A stretch of 64,000 nt of DNA from Myxococcales bacterium (GTDB taxonomy: Bacteria; Myxococcota_A; Polyangia; Polyangiales; Polyangiaceae). A program made the translations under genes and the position numbers. The stretch is taken from positions 81,113-145,112 of the forward strand of contig JACPVJ010000114.1 of NCBI GenBank assembly GCA_016191785.1. Direction: 5' to 3'. Each line of letters starts with the position of its first letter. Positions within the stretch are counted from its first letter, which is position 1. The notes below the pieces were generated by a model, which worked only from the letters and a program-made list of their open reading frames with translations, did no database searches and was not told the DNA's origin. Positions 16,762 through 24,318 of the stretch are shown one piece after another.

Positions 16762-16793
16762 CAACGAAGCCGCGCTGCGGCTTTTGTTGTTTT
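16762..16793 (+). terminator. Rho-independent terminator after the 21-codon gene
   Basis: AAGCCGC (16767-16773) and GCGGCTT (16777-16783) form a perfect seven-pair stem with a three-base loop; the pairing extends outward with CAAC against GTTG across a small mismatch. The descending arm runs into TTTTGTTGTTTT. This is the clearest intrinsic terminator in the window, and its position right after the short peptide gene shows that a short transcript is made here. Confidence 0.8.
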
Positions 16794-17074
16794 GTGGGTC
16801 TCGAGGCGTCCTCTGTCGGGCGTCGAATCGCGGAAAAGGCCGCGCTCGGCGACGCCCCTCCGCTCGCGCTTCATGGCTAGCTCCACGTCCGAATAGGCAG
16901 CGCGCGTGCCAGGACAGGAGCCTCGAGGATTTCGGAGCAATTGCACGCCAGCCACTCGGGTGCGCCGAACACCCGAACGACGACGCGCGTAGCGGAACCT
17001 GCAGCGTTCTCGGGCTTTCCGCTGTTCGAACACTGGTCGGACAAAAGGCCCCACTCGCGTCTATCATCGCTCCC

Positions 17075-17494
17075 ATGGCGCGCGCGCTCTTGTTTCTGTG
17101 TGTCTTCCTGTTCGTGGCTTGCGGGGACGACGGCTCGACGTCGGGGACGGGCGGGGCCGCGGGGACGGGCGGCGCAGGGGCGAGCGGGGGAAGCGCCGGA
17201 ACCGGCGGCGTCCCACCCGCGGACGGACCCTTCGCCTGCGGCACCACGACCTGCTCCGCCTCGCAGTACTGCATCCACCCTTGCTGCGGGGGCGCGCCGC
17301 CGATGTGCGAGCCGAAGCCCGAGGGCGGCACCTGTCCCGCGGGCTACCACGACGGCTGCCAGACCGGCAGCTGCTCTAGCCCTTCGGGTTGCTGCGAAAT
17401 GGACCCGTGCAAGCCGGCGCCGCCCTACTGTGCGGACCAGCCCGAGGCTGGCTGCTCGCTACAAGGCCACGACTGCCACATGGCGTGCGCGTAG
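17075..17494 (+). CDS. Small Cys-rich lipoprotein with Gly-rich linker
   Basis: A 139-residue exported lipoprotein: hydrophobic LLFLCVFLFVA ends at the lipid-attachment Cys16, followed by GDDGS, whose acidic residues fit a lipoprotein sorting zone. Residues about 20-48 are a Gly/Thr/Ala/Ser linker. The remaining 90 residues contain about sixteen cysteines in short loops (CGTTTCSASQYC, CCGGAPPMC, CQTGSC, CCEMDPC) with no enzyme motif, suggesting a small disulphide-knitted surface domain. Comparable domains recur across myxobacterial lipoproteins. It starts 282 bases after the terminator of the peptide gene. A remnant reading frame follows its stop. Confidence 0.75.
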   Translation: MARALLFLCVFLFVACGDDGSTSGTGGAAGTGGAGASGGSAGTGGVPPADGPFACGTTTCSASQYCIHPCCGGAPPMCEPKPEGGTCPAGYHDGCQTGSCSSPSGCCEMDPCKPAPPYCADQPEAGCSLQGHDCHMACA

Positions 17495-17501
17495 GCGCGC
17501 G

Positions 17502-17675
17502 GAAGTCGGCTGCTCGACCTACGAGCGCTGGACCGACATCATCGTGCGTAGCGGGGCCGAGGCCCGATGCCCGACGTCGGTGAAGCGCGTGGGCGACAAA
17601 AACGGGAGTGCCGACTTGCGATACGAGTCTTGCTGCCCAATGCTCCGCGGCGCCGTCGGCAAGAAGCTCGGCTGA
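17502..17675 (+). pseudogene. Possible 3' remnant of a Cys-containing protein gene
   Basis: Directly after the lipoprotein stop, another frame translates to about 57 residues that look protein-like rather than random: GCSTYERWTDIIVRSG, then CPTSVKRVGDKNG and ADLRYESCCP, ending GAVGKKLG before a TGA. It has no start codon or ribosome-binding site of its own and the frame upstream is antisense-like. The simplest reading is the surviving C-terminal end of a gene related to its Cys-rich neighbours, or the real extension of the lipoprotein after a frameshift near 17490. The family is not recognised. Confidence 0.35.
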
Positions 17676-17692
17676 CGCGACAGAGAGGGCCA

Positions 17693-18325
17693 ATGCAAGC
17701 GGACAAGCTCCACTATCTCAAGATCCCCGACGGCCAGGGCGGGCGCGCCGAGGGCGTGCGCATGGTCTACGTGCTGGCCGGCAAACCCTACGTCGACGTG
17801 TTTGGCACCTTCGAGACGGCGCGCGCGGACGTGACCGGCAAGAACCCGTACCTGCAGTACCCGTTCGTCGAAACGCCCAGCGGCGAAATCATCTACCAGA
17901 CGCTCGCCATCATGCACCACGCCGGGCACGGCACGCCGGCCTGGCCGAGCGCCCCCGCCTCGTTGACACGCGCGCTGTCCGTCGCGCTCGGCGGCTACGA
18001 TCTCTATCAGGCGTTCGGCGGTTTCACCGCGGACGACCTGGCCGCGAAGAAGAAGTTCGAGGAGCGGCGCCTCCCGCAGTACTTCGGCGCGCTCGACGAG
18101 ATCTACGCGAGTCGCGACTTCGCCGCCGGCAGCGCGCCGTGCTTCGCGGACTGCATCGCCCGCGAGGCCGTCGCCTGGTGCGTGCGCCGCAACGACGCGG
18201 CGCGAGCGCTCCTCGAGCAGAAGCCCGGGCTCGCGGCCTTCCAGCGGCGCTTCGATGCGTTCCCCGCCATCGCCGCGTTCCTCGATCGCCAGGCCGCCGC
18301 GCGCGCGGCCGACAACGGCGTTTGA
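17693..18325 (+). CDS. Glutathione S-transferase family protein
   Basis: A 210-residue two-domain protein of the GST fold. The N-terminal thioredoxin-like domain is about 85 residues (KLHYLKIP, GKPYVDVFGTFE) with the glutathione-contact segment PFVETPSGEIIYQTLAI, where Glu/Thr-Pro and SGEIIYQT correspond to the cis-Pro loop and the gamma-glutamyl-binding Ser of GSTs. An all-helical C-terminal domain follows, with GSAPCFADCIAREAVAW in the place of the usual ADxxL helix. It resembles the sigma-like group with an N-terminal Tyr (HY) as the possible catalytic residue. The ATG at 17693 is preceded by GAGAGGG. It may be a detoxifying or peroxidase-type enzyme; the substrate is unknown. Confidence 0.75.
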   Translation: MQADKLHYLKIPDGQGGRAEGVRMVYVLAGKPYVDVFGTFETARADVTGKNPYLQYPFVETPSGEIIYQTLAIMHHAGHGTPAWPSAPASLTRALSVALGGYDLYQAFGGFTADDLAAKKKFEERRLPQYFGALDEIYASRDFAAGSAPCFADCIAREAVAWCVRRNDAARALLEQKPGLAAFQRRFDAFPAIAAFLDRQAAARAADNGV

Positions 18326-18448
18326 TCGCTCTGGGGGGCGCCGGATCGGGGGTCCCTCCTACTCCGGCGCCCGGGGGGCCCTGCCCGCGAGGCGTTCGTG
18401 CGATTTCCGTCTTGATGGATGGCGTGACGCGCGGATAGCGTACGAAGC

Positions 18449-19288
18449 ATGATTGGAAATCCATCTTCGTTCGCGTTCGTCTTGGTTGGGCTCTTCCTGC
18501 TCGGCTGTGGTGGCGGAGACGGCGGGGACGGTGACGGCGGCGCGGGCCTCGGCCAGGGCAAGCTCTACTTCTCCTACGGCAAGATGCAGGTACTCGACAT
18601 GGCGACCGCAGGGCTCTCGGAGCTCGCGTACGGGAAGTTGCCGTGGCCACTCCAGAACGGGTCGCTCTTGTACGTGACGCAAGAGGAGAAGCTCGTCACA
18701 GGGGACCCCCAGGGTGCCGGAACGAATCCGATCACCGACTGCCCCTACTGCGATCGGCTCTCCGTCGACTCCGGGGAGTCGCGCGTGGTGCACGACACGC
18801 TCGGCCTGGTCCAGGGCGAGAACGGTAACTGGTCGGTGGTCCGCCAGATGGACGGGGCGGTGGTGGGCAAGTGGCTGCACATGCACGAGCCGGCCTTCCT
18901 GGCCGACGGCAGCGTGGTGATGAGCTCGACCTCCGGCGGCCTGTGGCTGAGCGACCCGGGGCTCGGCGCCCCGGTGGAGCTCGGGGGCCTCGGCCCGGGC
19001 GCGAGCAACCCTTCGGGCAGCCCCGACGGAGGCAAGGTGGCCGTGGTCTCCCAGTCGCACGTCTGGGTCATGAACCAGGACGGCTCCGAACCGGTGCAGC
19101 TCACGCACGACGAGAACTACCTGGGAGCGCATTGGCCGACCTGGTCACCGGACGGAAAGCTGATCGCCTACCAGCACGGCACGTCCGACGGCATCTGGGT
19201 GATCCCTTCGAGCGGCGGCACGGCTAAGCCCGTGCTGAACGCCAAGGGAGAGAACTGGCTCGCCGAGGGCCCGATGGTCTGGCGCTGA
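18449..19288 (+). CDS. Lipoprotein with TolB/WD40-like beta-propeller repeats
   Basis: A 279-residue exported lipoprotein with lipobox FLLGC (Cys20) and a short Gly/Asp linker. The body carries beta-propeller blades of the PD40/TolB type: SGSPDGGKVAVVSQSH followed by VWVMNQDGSEPVQLT, then PTWSPDGKLIAYQHG with IWVIPSSGGTAKPVL, the classical W-SPDG-IA...DGS pattern. About five such units can be counted with decay toward the N-terminus. In TolB such a propeller binds Pal and colicins; here it is likelier a surface or periplasmic binding protein. A CPYC pair in the second quarter could be a disulphide. It follows the GST gene by 123 bases on the same strand. Confidence 0.78.
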   Translation: MIGNPSSFAFVLVGLFLLGCGGGDGGDGDGGAGLGQGKLYFSYGKMQVLDMATAGLSELAYGKLPWPLQNGSLLYVTQEEKLVTGDPQGAGTNPITDCPYCDRLSVDSGESRVVHDTLGLVQGENGNWSVVRQMDGAVVGKWLHMHEPAFLADGSVVMSSTSGGLWLSDPGLGAPVELGGLGPGASNPSGSPDGGKVAVVSQSHVWVMNQDGSEPVQLTHDENYLGAHWPTWSPDGKLIAYQHGTSDGIWVIPSSGGTAKPVLNAKGENWLAEGPMVWR

Positions 19289-19790
19289 TCCCGTCGGCGG
19301 CGCGCGACTGCTCGGCGCCGCTCAGGCCTTGCCCGCGGCGTCGACAGCTTCTCTGCTCGCGTTGTTCTTCACGATACGCGCGAGGAAGACAGAACCGGTG
19401 ACTGGGGCTCTGTGGGCACGGCGCCTGCCCGGGAGCCCCAGTAGGCGGGAGCGTCACCGCCTGCCTCTAACTGGGGCCGAAGCTGCCCGAGCGCTCGCTC
19501 GATCGCCGCGCCCGTCATCATGGCGCGCGCCACGTTCGCACCGCGCAGGTTCACCGACACCGAGCTGATCATCCACGCACGGCCCGCTCAGAACGTGGCG
19601 GCGCGCTGGTTCCTCCGCGTGGCCCACGAGCACGCCGCCGCGGACGTCGGGATCTTCGGAGCGCAGCTCTACCTGACGGCATTGGACGTCCTGCACACCC
19701 ACGCTGCGCCGGCCCGGCCCGAGTGCCGCGAGCTCATGGGTGGGGACGCGCACCGCTTCGCGTGTCGCTGGTCTGCGATAGCCTCGGGGC
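19289..19790. other. Non-coding stretch with one strong hairpin
   Basis: About 500 bases between two lipoprotein genes. Frames open on both strands here have no start, ribosome-binding site or recognisable sequence. The notable content is the long inverted repeat at 19401-19442. A further copy of the stem sequence, ACTGGGGC, occurs at about 19470. No RNA gene was recognised. Confidence 0.5.
19401..19442. repeat. Long perfect inverted repeat (10 bp stem with inner 5 bp stem)
   Basis: ACTGGGGCTC (19401-19410) pairs perfectly with GAGCCCCAGT (19433-19442); inside, GGGCA pairs with TGCCC. The folded RNA would have a ten-pair outer and a five-pair inner stem separated by a small bulge. No T tract follows on either strand, so it may be an mRNA-stabilising or rho-dependent end structure for the lipoprotein gene at 18449, a protein-binding site, or part of an unrecognised small RNA. 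Confidence 0.6.
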
Positions 19791-20570
19791 ATGGATCGCG
19801 ATGCGTGTGCCTGGTCCGCCCGCTGGGGGCTCTGCGCCTCGAGGGTCGGCGCGACGCTGACATTCCTGGGGCTCGTGTCGTCGCTGCTCGCCATGACGGG
19901 ATGCGATCGACCAGCACCGCGCAACGCACCGCCCGCCGCGTCTCCGAGCGCGCCCGCACCTCCTCCGCCTTCAGCGAGCCCTGCCGCGCTGCCGGCGTGG
20001 GCCGACACCCAGTTGGCCCGCTGCTGGCGGGACTGGTCCGCGAGCCGCGACGATTTGGACGCGGGTTGCAGCTGGTTCGCGCATCGCGCACGCTCGCGGA
20101 ACGCCCGATCCACATTCTCGATGATCCCGGACTTCACCCGCGCCGCCGGCGTACCCCGGCTCGCCGGCCTTGCCTATCCGATGTCGCGCCCCATGGGGCG
20201 TCCGCGAGATGCCACCGGCCAGCGTGACGTGCTGCGTGCGCTGCTCGCCTTGCTGTCCACCGCACAGGCTCCGGGCACCTACGTCGAGCTGCCCTTCGTC
20301 TGGCCCGAGAGCCCGGCGCAGGCGCGCAGGGGGTCGGACGCCCACCCGCCAATCGCGGCGCTCCTCGCCAAGAAACCGTGGCTGATCACCCGGCTCTACA
20401 CCGGGGAGATCCCCGACGAAGTTCGAGAGGGCTCGGGGCTCGCTCCGGGCTCGGGGCTTGGTGCGAGTACTTCGGCACCTTCGACGATCTCTCGGAGGCG
20501 TTTCGCGAAACGCGCTGCTGGAGCGCCGTCGACGATGTCGTGGTCGATGCTGGCGGTGAGCGCCAGGTAG
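19791..20570 (+). CDS. Lipoprotein of unknown function, 3' end overlapping the next gene
   Basis: A 259-residue product. A hydrophobic segment (VGATLTFLGLVSSLLAMTG) ends at Cys38 in a lipobox-like MTGC; the N-terminal 18 residues before it are unusually long. A Pro/Ala/Ser linker (about 40-68) precedes a folded-looking region: LPAWADTQLARCWRDW, TYVELPFVWPESPAQA, IAALLAKKPWLITRLY. From about base 20396 the frame runs antisense through the end of the convergent acyltransferase gene for 175 bases, and the last 50 or so residues (Ser/Arg-rich) look like antisense translation. The natural stop may therefore have been lost by a rearrangement near 20,430. I recognise no family. Confidence 0.5.
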   Translation: MDRDACAWSARWGLCASRVGATLTFLGLVSSLLAMTGCDRPAPRNAPPAASPSAPAPPPPSASPAALPAWADTQLARCWRDWSASRDDLDAGCSWFAHRARSRNARSTFSMIPDFTRAAGVPRLAGLAYPMSRPMGRPRDATGQRDVLRALLALLSTAQAPGTYVELPFVWPESPAQARRGSDAHPPIAALLAKKPWLITRLYTGEIPDEVREGSGLAPGSGLGASTSAPSTISRRRFAKRAAGAPSTMSWSMLAVSAR

Positions 20571-21238
20571 TCGCGGGGCTCGATGCCGCCGTCGACGACG
20601 CCGGGTTTTCGCGTGATGCCGCCGACCGTGAGGCAGAGCGTGTGAAGTGGGACGATTCCCAGCGCCCAGCCTGCACCCAGCCCGAACATCCCGACGGAGG
20701 TGACCAGGGTCGTCCCCGCAACGCGCTTGAGCCGCTGCGGATCTCTTCGGAGTGCTCGGAAGAACAGCCGTCGCAACGGGCTCGGGGTGAGGCGCGAGAG
20801 CTTGATCAGCAGCCCGGAGCGCTGCTCGCTCGCGGCCGGCTTGGATTGGATCCGACGGATCTCGTCATGGATCTCGCGCAGAGCTCTCCGGTTCGCGGCC
20901 CGGACGACGTGCGGAATCGCGATTGAGTCGACTTCCGACTCGATCAGGGTGACCACGTCCACCTCGTCGAACAACACGAGTCGCCCGCGCCAGTCCCGAT
21001 ACGCGTGCAGGCGCTTGTCGCCGTCGATGGCGCGCGCGACGCTCGCGACGAGGAAGGCGGTGAACGAGAGCTTGTACCCCTCGCTCTCATGCTGAGCGCG
21101 GATGAGCTGGAGCGCTCGTGTCACGTCGAATTCGAGGAGCGCATGCACCATGTGGCGGCGCATACCGACCTCGAGCGCGTCGATGATGTCATGTCGTTCG
21201 CGCGGGAACGGCGCGAGCTCGAACGAAGCCTCGTTCAT
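20396..21238 (-). CDS. 2-oxoacid dehydrogenase E2-type acyltransferase domain protein
   Basis: A 280-residue protein corresponding to the catalytic (chloramphenicol-acetyltransferase-like) domain of dihydrolipoamide acyltransferases. It has RHDIIDALEVGMRRHMVHAL at the N-terminus, LSFTAFLVASVARAI, GMFGLGAGWALGIVPLH in the active-site channel, and the catalytic DHDIVDGAPAARF, which keeps the H-x-x-x-D-G signature. The lipoyl and E3-binding domains of true E2 proteins are missing, and no E1 or E3 gene is nearby. Stand-alone members exist and probably transfer acyl groups outside the dehydrogenase complexes. The start is set at the ATG giving MNEASFELAPFPRER. The last 25 residues are Pro/Ser-rich and overlap the lipoprotein on the other strand. 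Confidence 0.75.
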   Translation of the reverse strand: MNEASFELAPFPRERHDIIDALEVGMRRHMVHALLEFDVTRALQLIRAQHESEGYKLSFTAFLVASVARAIDGDKRLHAYRDWRGRLVLFDEVDVVTLIESEVDSIAIPHVVRAANRRALREIHDEIRRIQSKPAASEQRSGLLIKLSRLTPSPLRRLFFRALRRDPQRLKRVAGTTLVTSVGMFGLGAGWALGIVPLHTLCLTVGGITRKPGVVDGGIEPRDYLALTASIDHDIVDGAPAARFAKRLREIVEGAEVLAPSPEPGASPEPSRTSSGISPV

Positions 21239-21372
21239 CCGGTCAGAATACTCGCGGCTCTGCCCGCCGGGCGACCTGATCGGCGTGGTCGGGGGCGCCG
21301 CCACATGGAGCATGCGCCCCTCGCGTCGCACCCGCTCGCGGAGCGCCCGATCCAGAGCGCCCGATCTTCGCT

Positions 21373-21891
21373 GTGTTCGGCGTGGCGCTCGTGGTCTTCG
21401 CGACGCGGCCGGGGCAAGAGGCGCAGCGCTTCGTGCTCGGGGTGCCGGGCGCGGTAGCCATCGCGATCGGCGTCGTTTTCGCGTTCTTGCGCAAGGGCCT
21501 CGTGCTCGACGGCGAGGCGCGGCGGGTGATGGCGTGGTGGCGGTGGCTCTTCTTGCGTGGTGAGGCGCACTTCGACGTAGGCAAGCGCAGGTTCATGGTC
21601 GAGCGCACGAGCACGCGCTCGAAAGAGAGCGGGACGACGTACTTCTATCGGATCATGCTGGGTGAGCACCTGTTGCACACGATCTCCGAGCACCAGGGCG
21701 ACAAGGAGGGCGCCGAGGCGCTGGCGAAGCAGATGGCGGCGCACCTGGGCACCACGTTCGACGGGCACCGCGACTGCCGCGACATGAAGCGGCGGGACGC
21801 ATTTCGAGCGAAGTACGCGCTCGCGCCGCTGGGCATCATGGTCGCGCTGATGTTCGCTGCGGCGATCGGGTACCTGGTGCTCCCGCGCTGA
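21373..21891 (+). CDS. Small integral membrane protein
   Basis: A protein of about 172 residues from a GTG start at 21373 (the frame is open further upstream without a better start). Two hydrophobic helices lie at the N-terminus (FGVALVVFATRP, FVLGVPGAVAIAIGVVFAFL), then a soluble segment of about 90 residues beginning with a short beta-rich pattern (LVLDGEARRVMAWWRWLFLRG), and a final helix ALAPLGIMVALMFAAAIGYLVL. The central part resembles PH-like bacterial membrane domains, which often start just after a helix pair, but that is inference. It lies divergent to the acyltransferase with 134 bases between and converges on the GGDEF gene. Confidence 0.6.
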   Translation: MFGVALVVFATRPGQEAQRFVLGVPGAVAIAIGVVFAFLRKGLVLDGEARRVMAWWRWLFLRGEAHFDVGKRRFMVERTSTRSKESGTTYFYRIMLGEHLLHTISEHQGDKEGAEALAKQMAAHLGTTFDGHRDCRDMKRRDAFRAKYALAPLGIMVALMFAAAIGYLVLPR

Positions 21892-21927
21892 AGCGCGCGC
21901 GTGGGACACACCCTCGCGAGCTCTGGG

Positions 21928-23370
21928 TCAGCGCACGCAGTTTCTTCCAGCGCGTTTCGCCTCGTACAAGCGCGTATCCGCCGAGGCGACGAGGGGGAGG
22001 AGCTCGGTCGCGTCCGCCGGGTGCTCCGCCACCCCCACGGAGACTGTGAAGCGAGGCAAGCCGTCCCGTGCTCGCCCTACGTGCTCGCGCAGCTCGTCGA
22101 GGAGCTTCAGTGCGGCGCTGCGCGGGGTCTCCGGAAGGATGAGCAAGAACTCTTCCCCACCCCAGCGCCCGGCGCAGTCGGTCTTTCGTACGCGGGCCGA
22201 GAGATCCTCCGCCAAGGCACGCAAGACGTCGTCCCCCGTCTGATGTCCGTGCTCGTCGTTGACGCGCTTGAAGTGATCGATGTCCAGCATCGCCAGGGTG
22301 AATGCGCGACCACTGCGGGCGGCTCGGGCGATCTCCTCGCTGATTCGCTCGTGCAGATGCCGTCGGTTGTAGAGTCCGGTCAGGGCATCCCGGATCGCGA
22401 GCTCGCGCAGCCGCTCCTCGCTTGCCCGCAAGGCCGCTTCCACGCGCCGCGAGTGCGTCACGTCGCGATAGCTCCACACGCGCCCGATCACTTCGCCTGC
22501 CAGCCACTGCGGTCGGCTCGTGCGTTCGATGCTGCGCCCGTCCCGGAGCTCGATGAGATCGGTGGTCTCCTCCTCGGGATCGGCGAATACCTCGCGCGCA
22601 CGCGCTACGAAGGCGTCGGGGTGGAGCGTCTGTTCCGCCAAATAGACGAGCCGTGCGCCGCCGTCGCCAGCGGGGCCGAGCAGCTCTTTGGGCACCTCCC
22701 AGATCTCGACGAAGCGCTGATTGTGCGCGATGGCGTGCCCGGATCGATCGACCGCGAGGATGCCCTCGCCGGTTGCATCGAACGCCGCGCGGAGCAACGA
22801 GAGCGACTCGGCCAGCTGCTGCTCGCTCTGGAGGCGGCGCCTGAGCTCGAGCGACAGCGAGACCAAGCTGGCCAGGTAGTTCGCCGTGTTCTGCTCGTCG
22901 ATGAAGAACTCCCGTTCGGCCCCGACGTGCTCGTGGCAGAGCACGCCGACCACGCGGCCGCCGGAACGAATTGGGGCGTCGAGCATCGCTCCGATGCCGA
23001 GTGGTGTCAGGTAGCCTTGGCTGAACTCGGACGTTCTCCGGTCGCCGTGCGCGTCGCTGGCGGCAATGACCTCCTCGGAGCCCACGGCCTCGAAGTAGCG
23101 CGGGTACTGCGTCGCTTCGAGCTCGATGCCTCGGCTGTGTCTCCCGGGCGTGCGTTCGAACAGGTCCTCGCACACGATCTTCGTCCGAGCCTCGTCGAAC
23201 AGCCAGACACTTGCGCGATCCACGTCCATGGCTGCCACCGCGGTCTCGGTGATGGCGCGCAACGCGCCGTCCAGATCCGACTCGTAGTGGCGCCACCCCG
23301 CGCCGATGGCGAGCAGTGCAGCCTGCTGACGCTGGACGCGGGAGGGTAGAGACAAGGGAGGACTCGCCAC
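21928..23370 (-). CDS. GAF-PAS-GGDEF diguanylate cyclase
   Basis: A cytoplasmic sensor of about 480 residues. Residues about 20-175 form a GAF domain (AAMDVDRASVWLFDE, GAMLDAPIRSGGRVVGVLC, FIDEQNTANYLASL), as in light or ligand sensors that begin LDGALRAITETA. A PAS domain follows (LLRAAFDATGEGILAVDRSG, VIGRVWSYRDVTH), then a GGDEF domain with DALTGLYNRRHLHERI, LDIDHFKRVNDEHGH and active-site GGEEF at about 404-408. The I-site RKTD lies five residues upstream, so c-di-GMP feedback is expected. No transmembrane helix is visible. The start is uncertain: I used GTG at 23370, where the domain-like sequence begins; the frame remains open to 23607 but that part crosses a dispersed repeat. Confidence 0.85.
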   Translation of the reverse strand: MASPPLSLPSRVQRQQAALLAIGAGWRHYESDLDGALRAITETAVAAMDVDRASVWLFDEARTKIVCEDLFERTPGRHSRGIELEATQYPRYFEAVGSEEVIAASDAHGDRRTSEFSQGYLTPLGIGAMLDAPIRSGGRVVGVLCHEHVGAEREFFIDEQNTANYLASLVSLSLELRRRLQSEQQLAESLSLLRAAFDATGEGILAVDRSGHAIAHNQRFVEIWEVPKELLGPAGDGGARLVYLAEQTLHPDAFVARAREVFADPEEETTDLIELRDGRSIERTSRPQWLAGEVIGRVWSYRDVTHSRRVEAALRASEERLRELAIRDALTGLYNRRHLHERISEEIARAARSGRAFTLAMLDIDHFKRVNDEHGHQTGDDVLRALAEDLSARVRKTDCAGRWGGEEFLLILPETPRSAALKLLDELREHVGRARDGLPRFTVSVGVAEHPADATELLPLVASADTRLYEAKRAGRNCVR

Positions 23371-23703
23371 GGAGGCGAAGCTACACCCGAGCCCGGGGCT
23401 CGTCACGAGCGGTTGCGCGGCGACCCAATCGCTCAGCGACGCGTGCCGCGAGTCCGCGATGCGCTGCTTGGCTGAGGATCGCGCGAGCCGCTGTGCAGAG
23501 GGCAGACAGCGCCCTCCGGCCAAACGTCCATTCCCAAGACGCCCGTCACTTGTGGAGAATGTCGGCCCGCGCGGGAGGGCGTTCATTCCTGCGTGTCGAC
23601 AGACCACCGGCAGGCCGTATGCGGCAGACCCGCATGCACGGCTTGACCAGGGGTCTTGATGTCAACCCTCGCGGAAACGCGGGGAAGGGATCAGAATCTA
23701 GCA
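23371..23703. other. Intergenic region carrying a dispersed repeat copy
   Basis: About 330 bases between two divergent genes. It holds the first copy of the 30-bp repeat and otherwise no recognisable coding sequence. The last 60 bases include GGGGAAGGG shortly before the lipoprotein start at 23704, a possible ribosome-binding site, and TTGATGTCAA at about 23657, a short palindrome-like sequence that could be an operator. Confidence 0.45.
23447..23476 (+). repeat. 30-bp dispersed direct repeat, copy 1
   Basis: Thirty bases, starting CGCGAGTCCGCGATGC and ending TTGGCTGAG, recur without mismatch at 25665-25694 in the same orientation, 2.2 kb away. Both copies lie next to gene ends rather than inside domains, and sequence outside the 30 bases is not shared. 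Confidence 0.85.
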
Positions 23704-24318
23704 ATGCGCAGAGCCTTGGTCGTTGCACTTCCGGTCTTGGTGGGTGCCTGGGTGACGGCCGCCTGTCCGTCACGCGAGGGGGCGCGTCCGCCGCCGACGC
23801 TCAGCGTGCCATCGAGCGCGCCGTCTGCCCCGAGTCCAGCCGCCGACGCTGGAGCCAGCGACGCGTCGAGCAAGGGTCCGTCGGTGCTGCCCGAGGAGTT
23901 CGTGAGCCTCGGCGGACCGTGCACGGACGCTCCGGACACGATGGTCTTTTGTGTCGACGACAAGGCCGTCGGGATCTGGCGCATGGTGGACACGGTCCAT
24001 GAGCAATTCCCGCCGGCCGGTGTCGCGCTGGTCATCGAGCAGGCGGGCCAGGGATTCGCACCACGGCGGTCGCTGGCGCTGGCTGTAGAGGGAGATCAGC
24101 TGTGGTTTCGGCTCGTCACCTGTGGCGCGTGCCGGCGCGTGATGGGCTGGGCGTTCGCGGGCTCGCTGTCGCGCATGACCGACGAGCAGCTGGGCACTAC
24201 GCAAACGCGCCTGGGGCTGCCAGCCTCTCCCGCACTACGCACACGCGAGGCCTGGCGCGCCGTCTACGCAAAGGACCCGAACGCGGGCGCGGGCGACGCC
24301 GGTGCTTCCAACAAGTGA
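23704..24318 (+). CDS. Lipoprotein with Ala/Pro/Ser linker and CxxC motif
   Basis: A 204-residue lipoprotein: RR then a hydrophobic run ending VTAAC (Cys21), a linker rich in Pro, Ser and Ala (about 25-60), then a domain of about 120 residues. Conserved-looking features are LGGPCTDAPDTMVFC, DDKAVGIWRMVDTVHE, LWFRLVTCGACRRVMGWAF with a Cys-Gly-Ala-Cys pair, and SLSRMTDEQLGTTQTRLGL. The C-G-A-C followed by a GWAF turn resembles metal- or redox-active CxxC sites but without a thioredoxin fold around it. The ATG at 23704 is used because the signal peptide starts there; the frame extends 16 codons further upstream. The family is not recognised. Confidence 0.62.
   Translation: MRRALVVALPVLVGAWVTAACPSREGARPPPTLSVPSSAPSAPSPAADAGASDASSKGPSVLPEEFVSLGGPCTDAPDTMVFCVDDKAVGIWRMVDTVHEQFPPAGVALVIEQAGQGFAPRRSLALAVEGDQLWFRLVTCGACRRVMGWAFAGSLSRMTDEQLGTTQTRLGLPASPALRTREAWRAVYAKDPNAGAGDAGASNK

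Noticed and set aside
19520..20227. Plus-strand frame 19520-20227 as a gene
   Set aside because: It overlaps the lipoprotein at 19791 in another frame, has no signal or domain, and its residue composition is typical of shifted frames.
20091..21354. 22-base near-identical sequences at 20091-20112 and 21333-21354 as target-site duplications of an element
   Set aside because: One mismatch, one copy inside coding sequence, and no transposase or terminal repeats between them. I mention them only as a possible trace of rearrangement.
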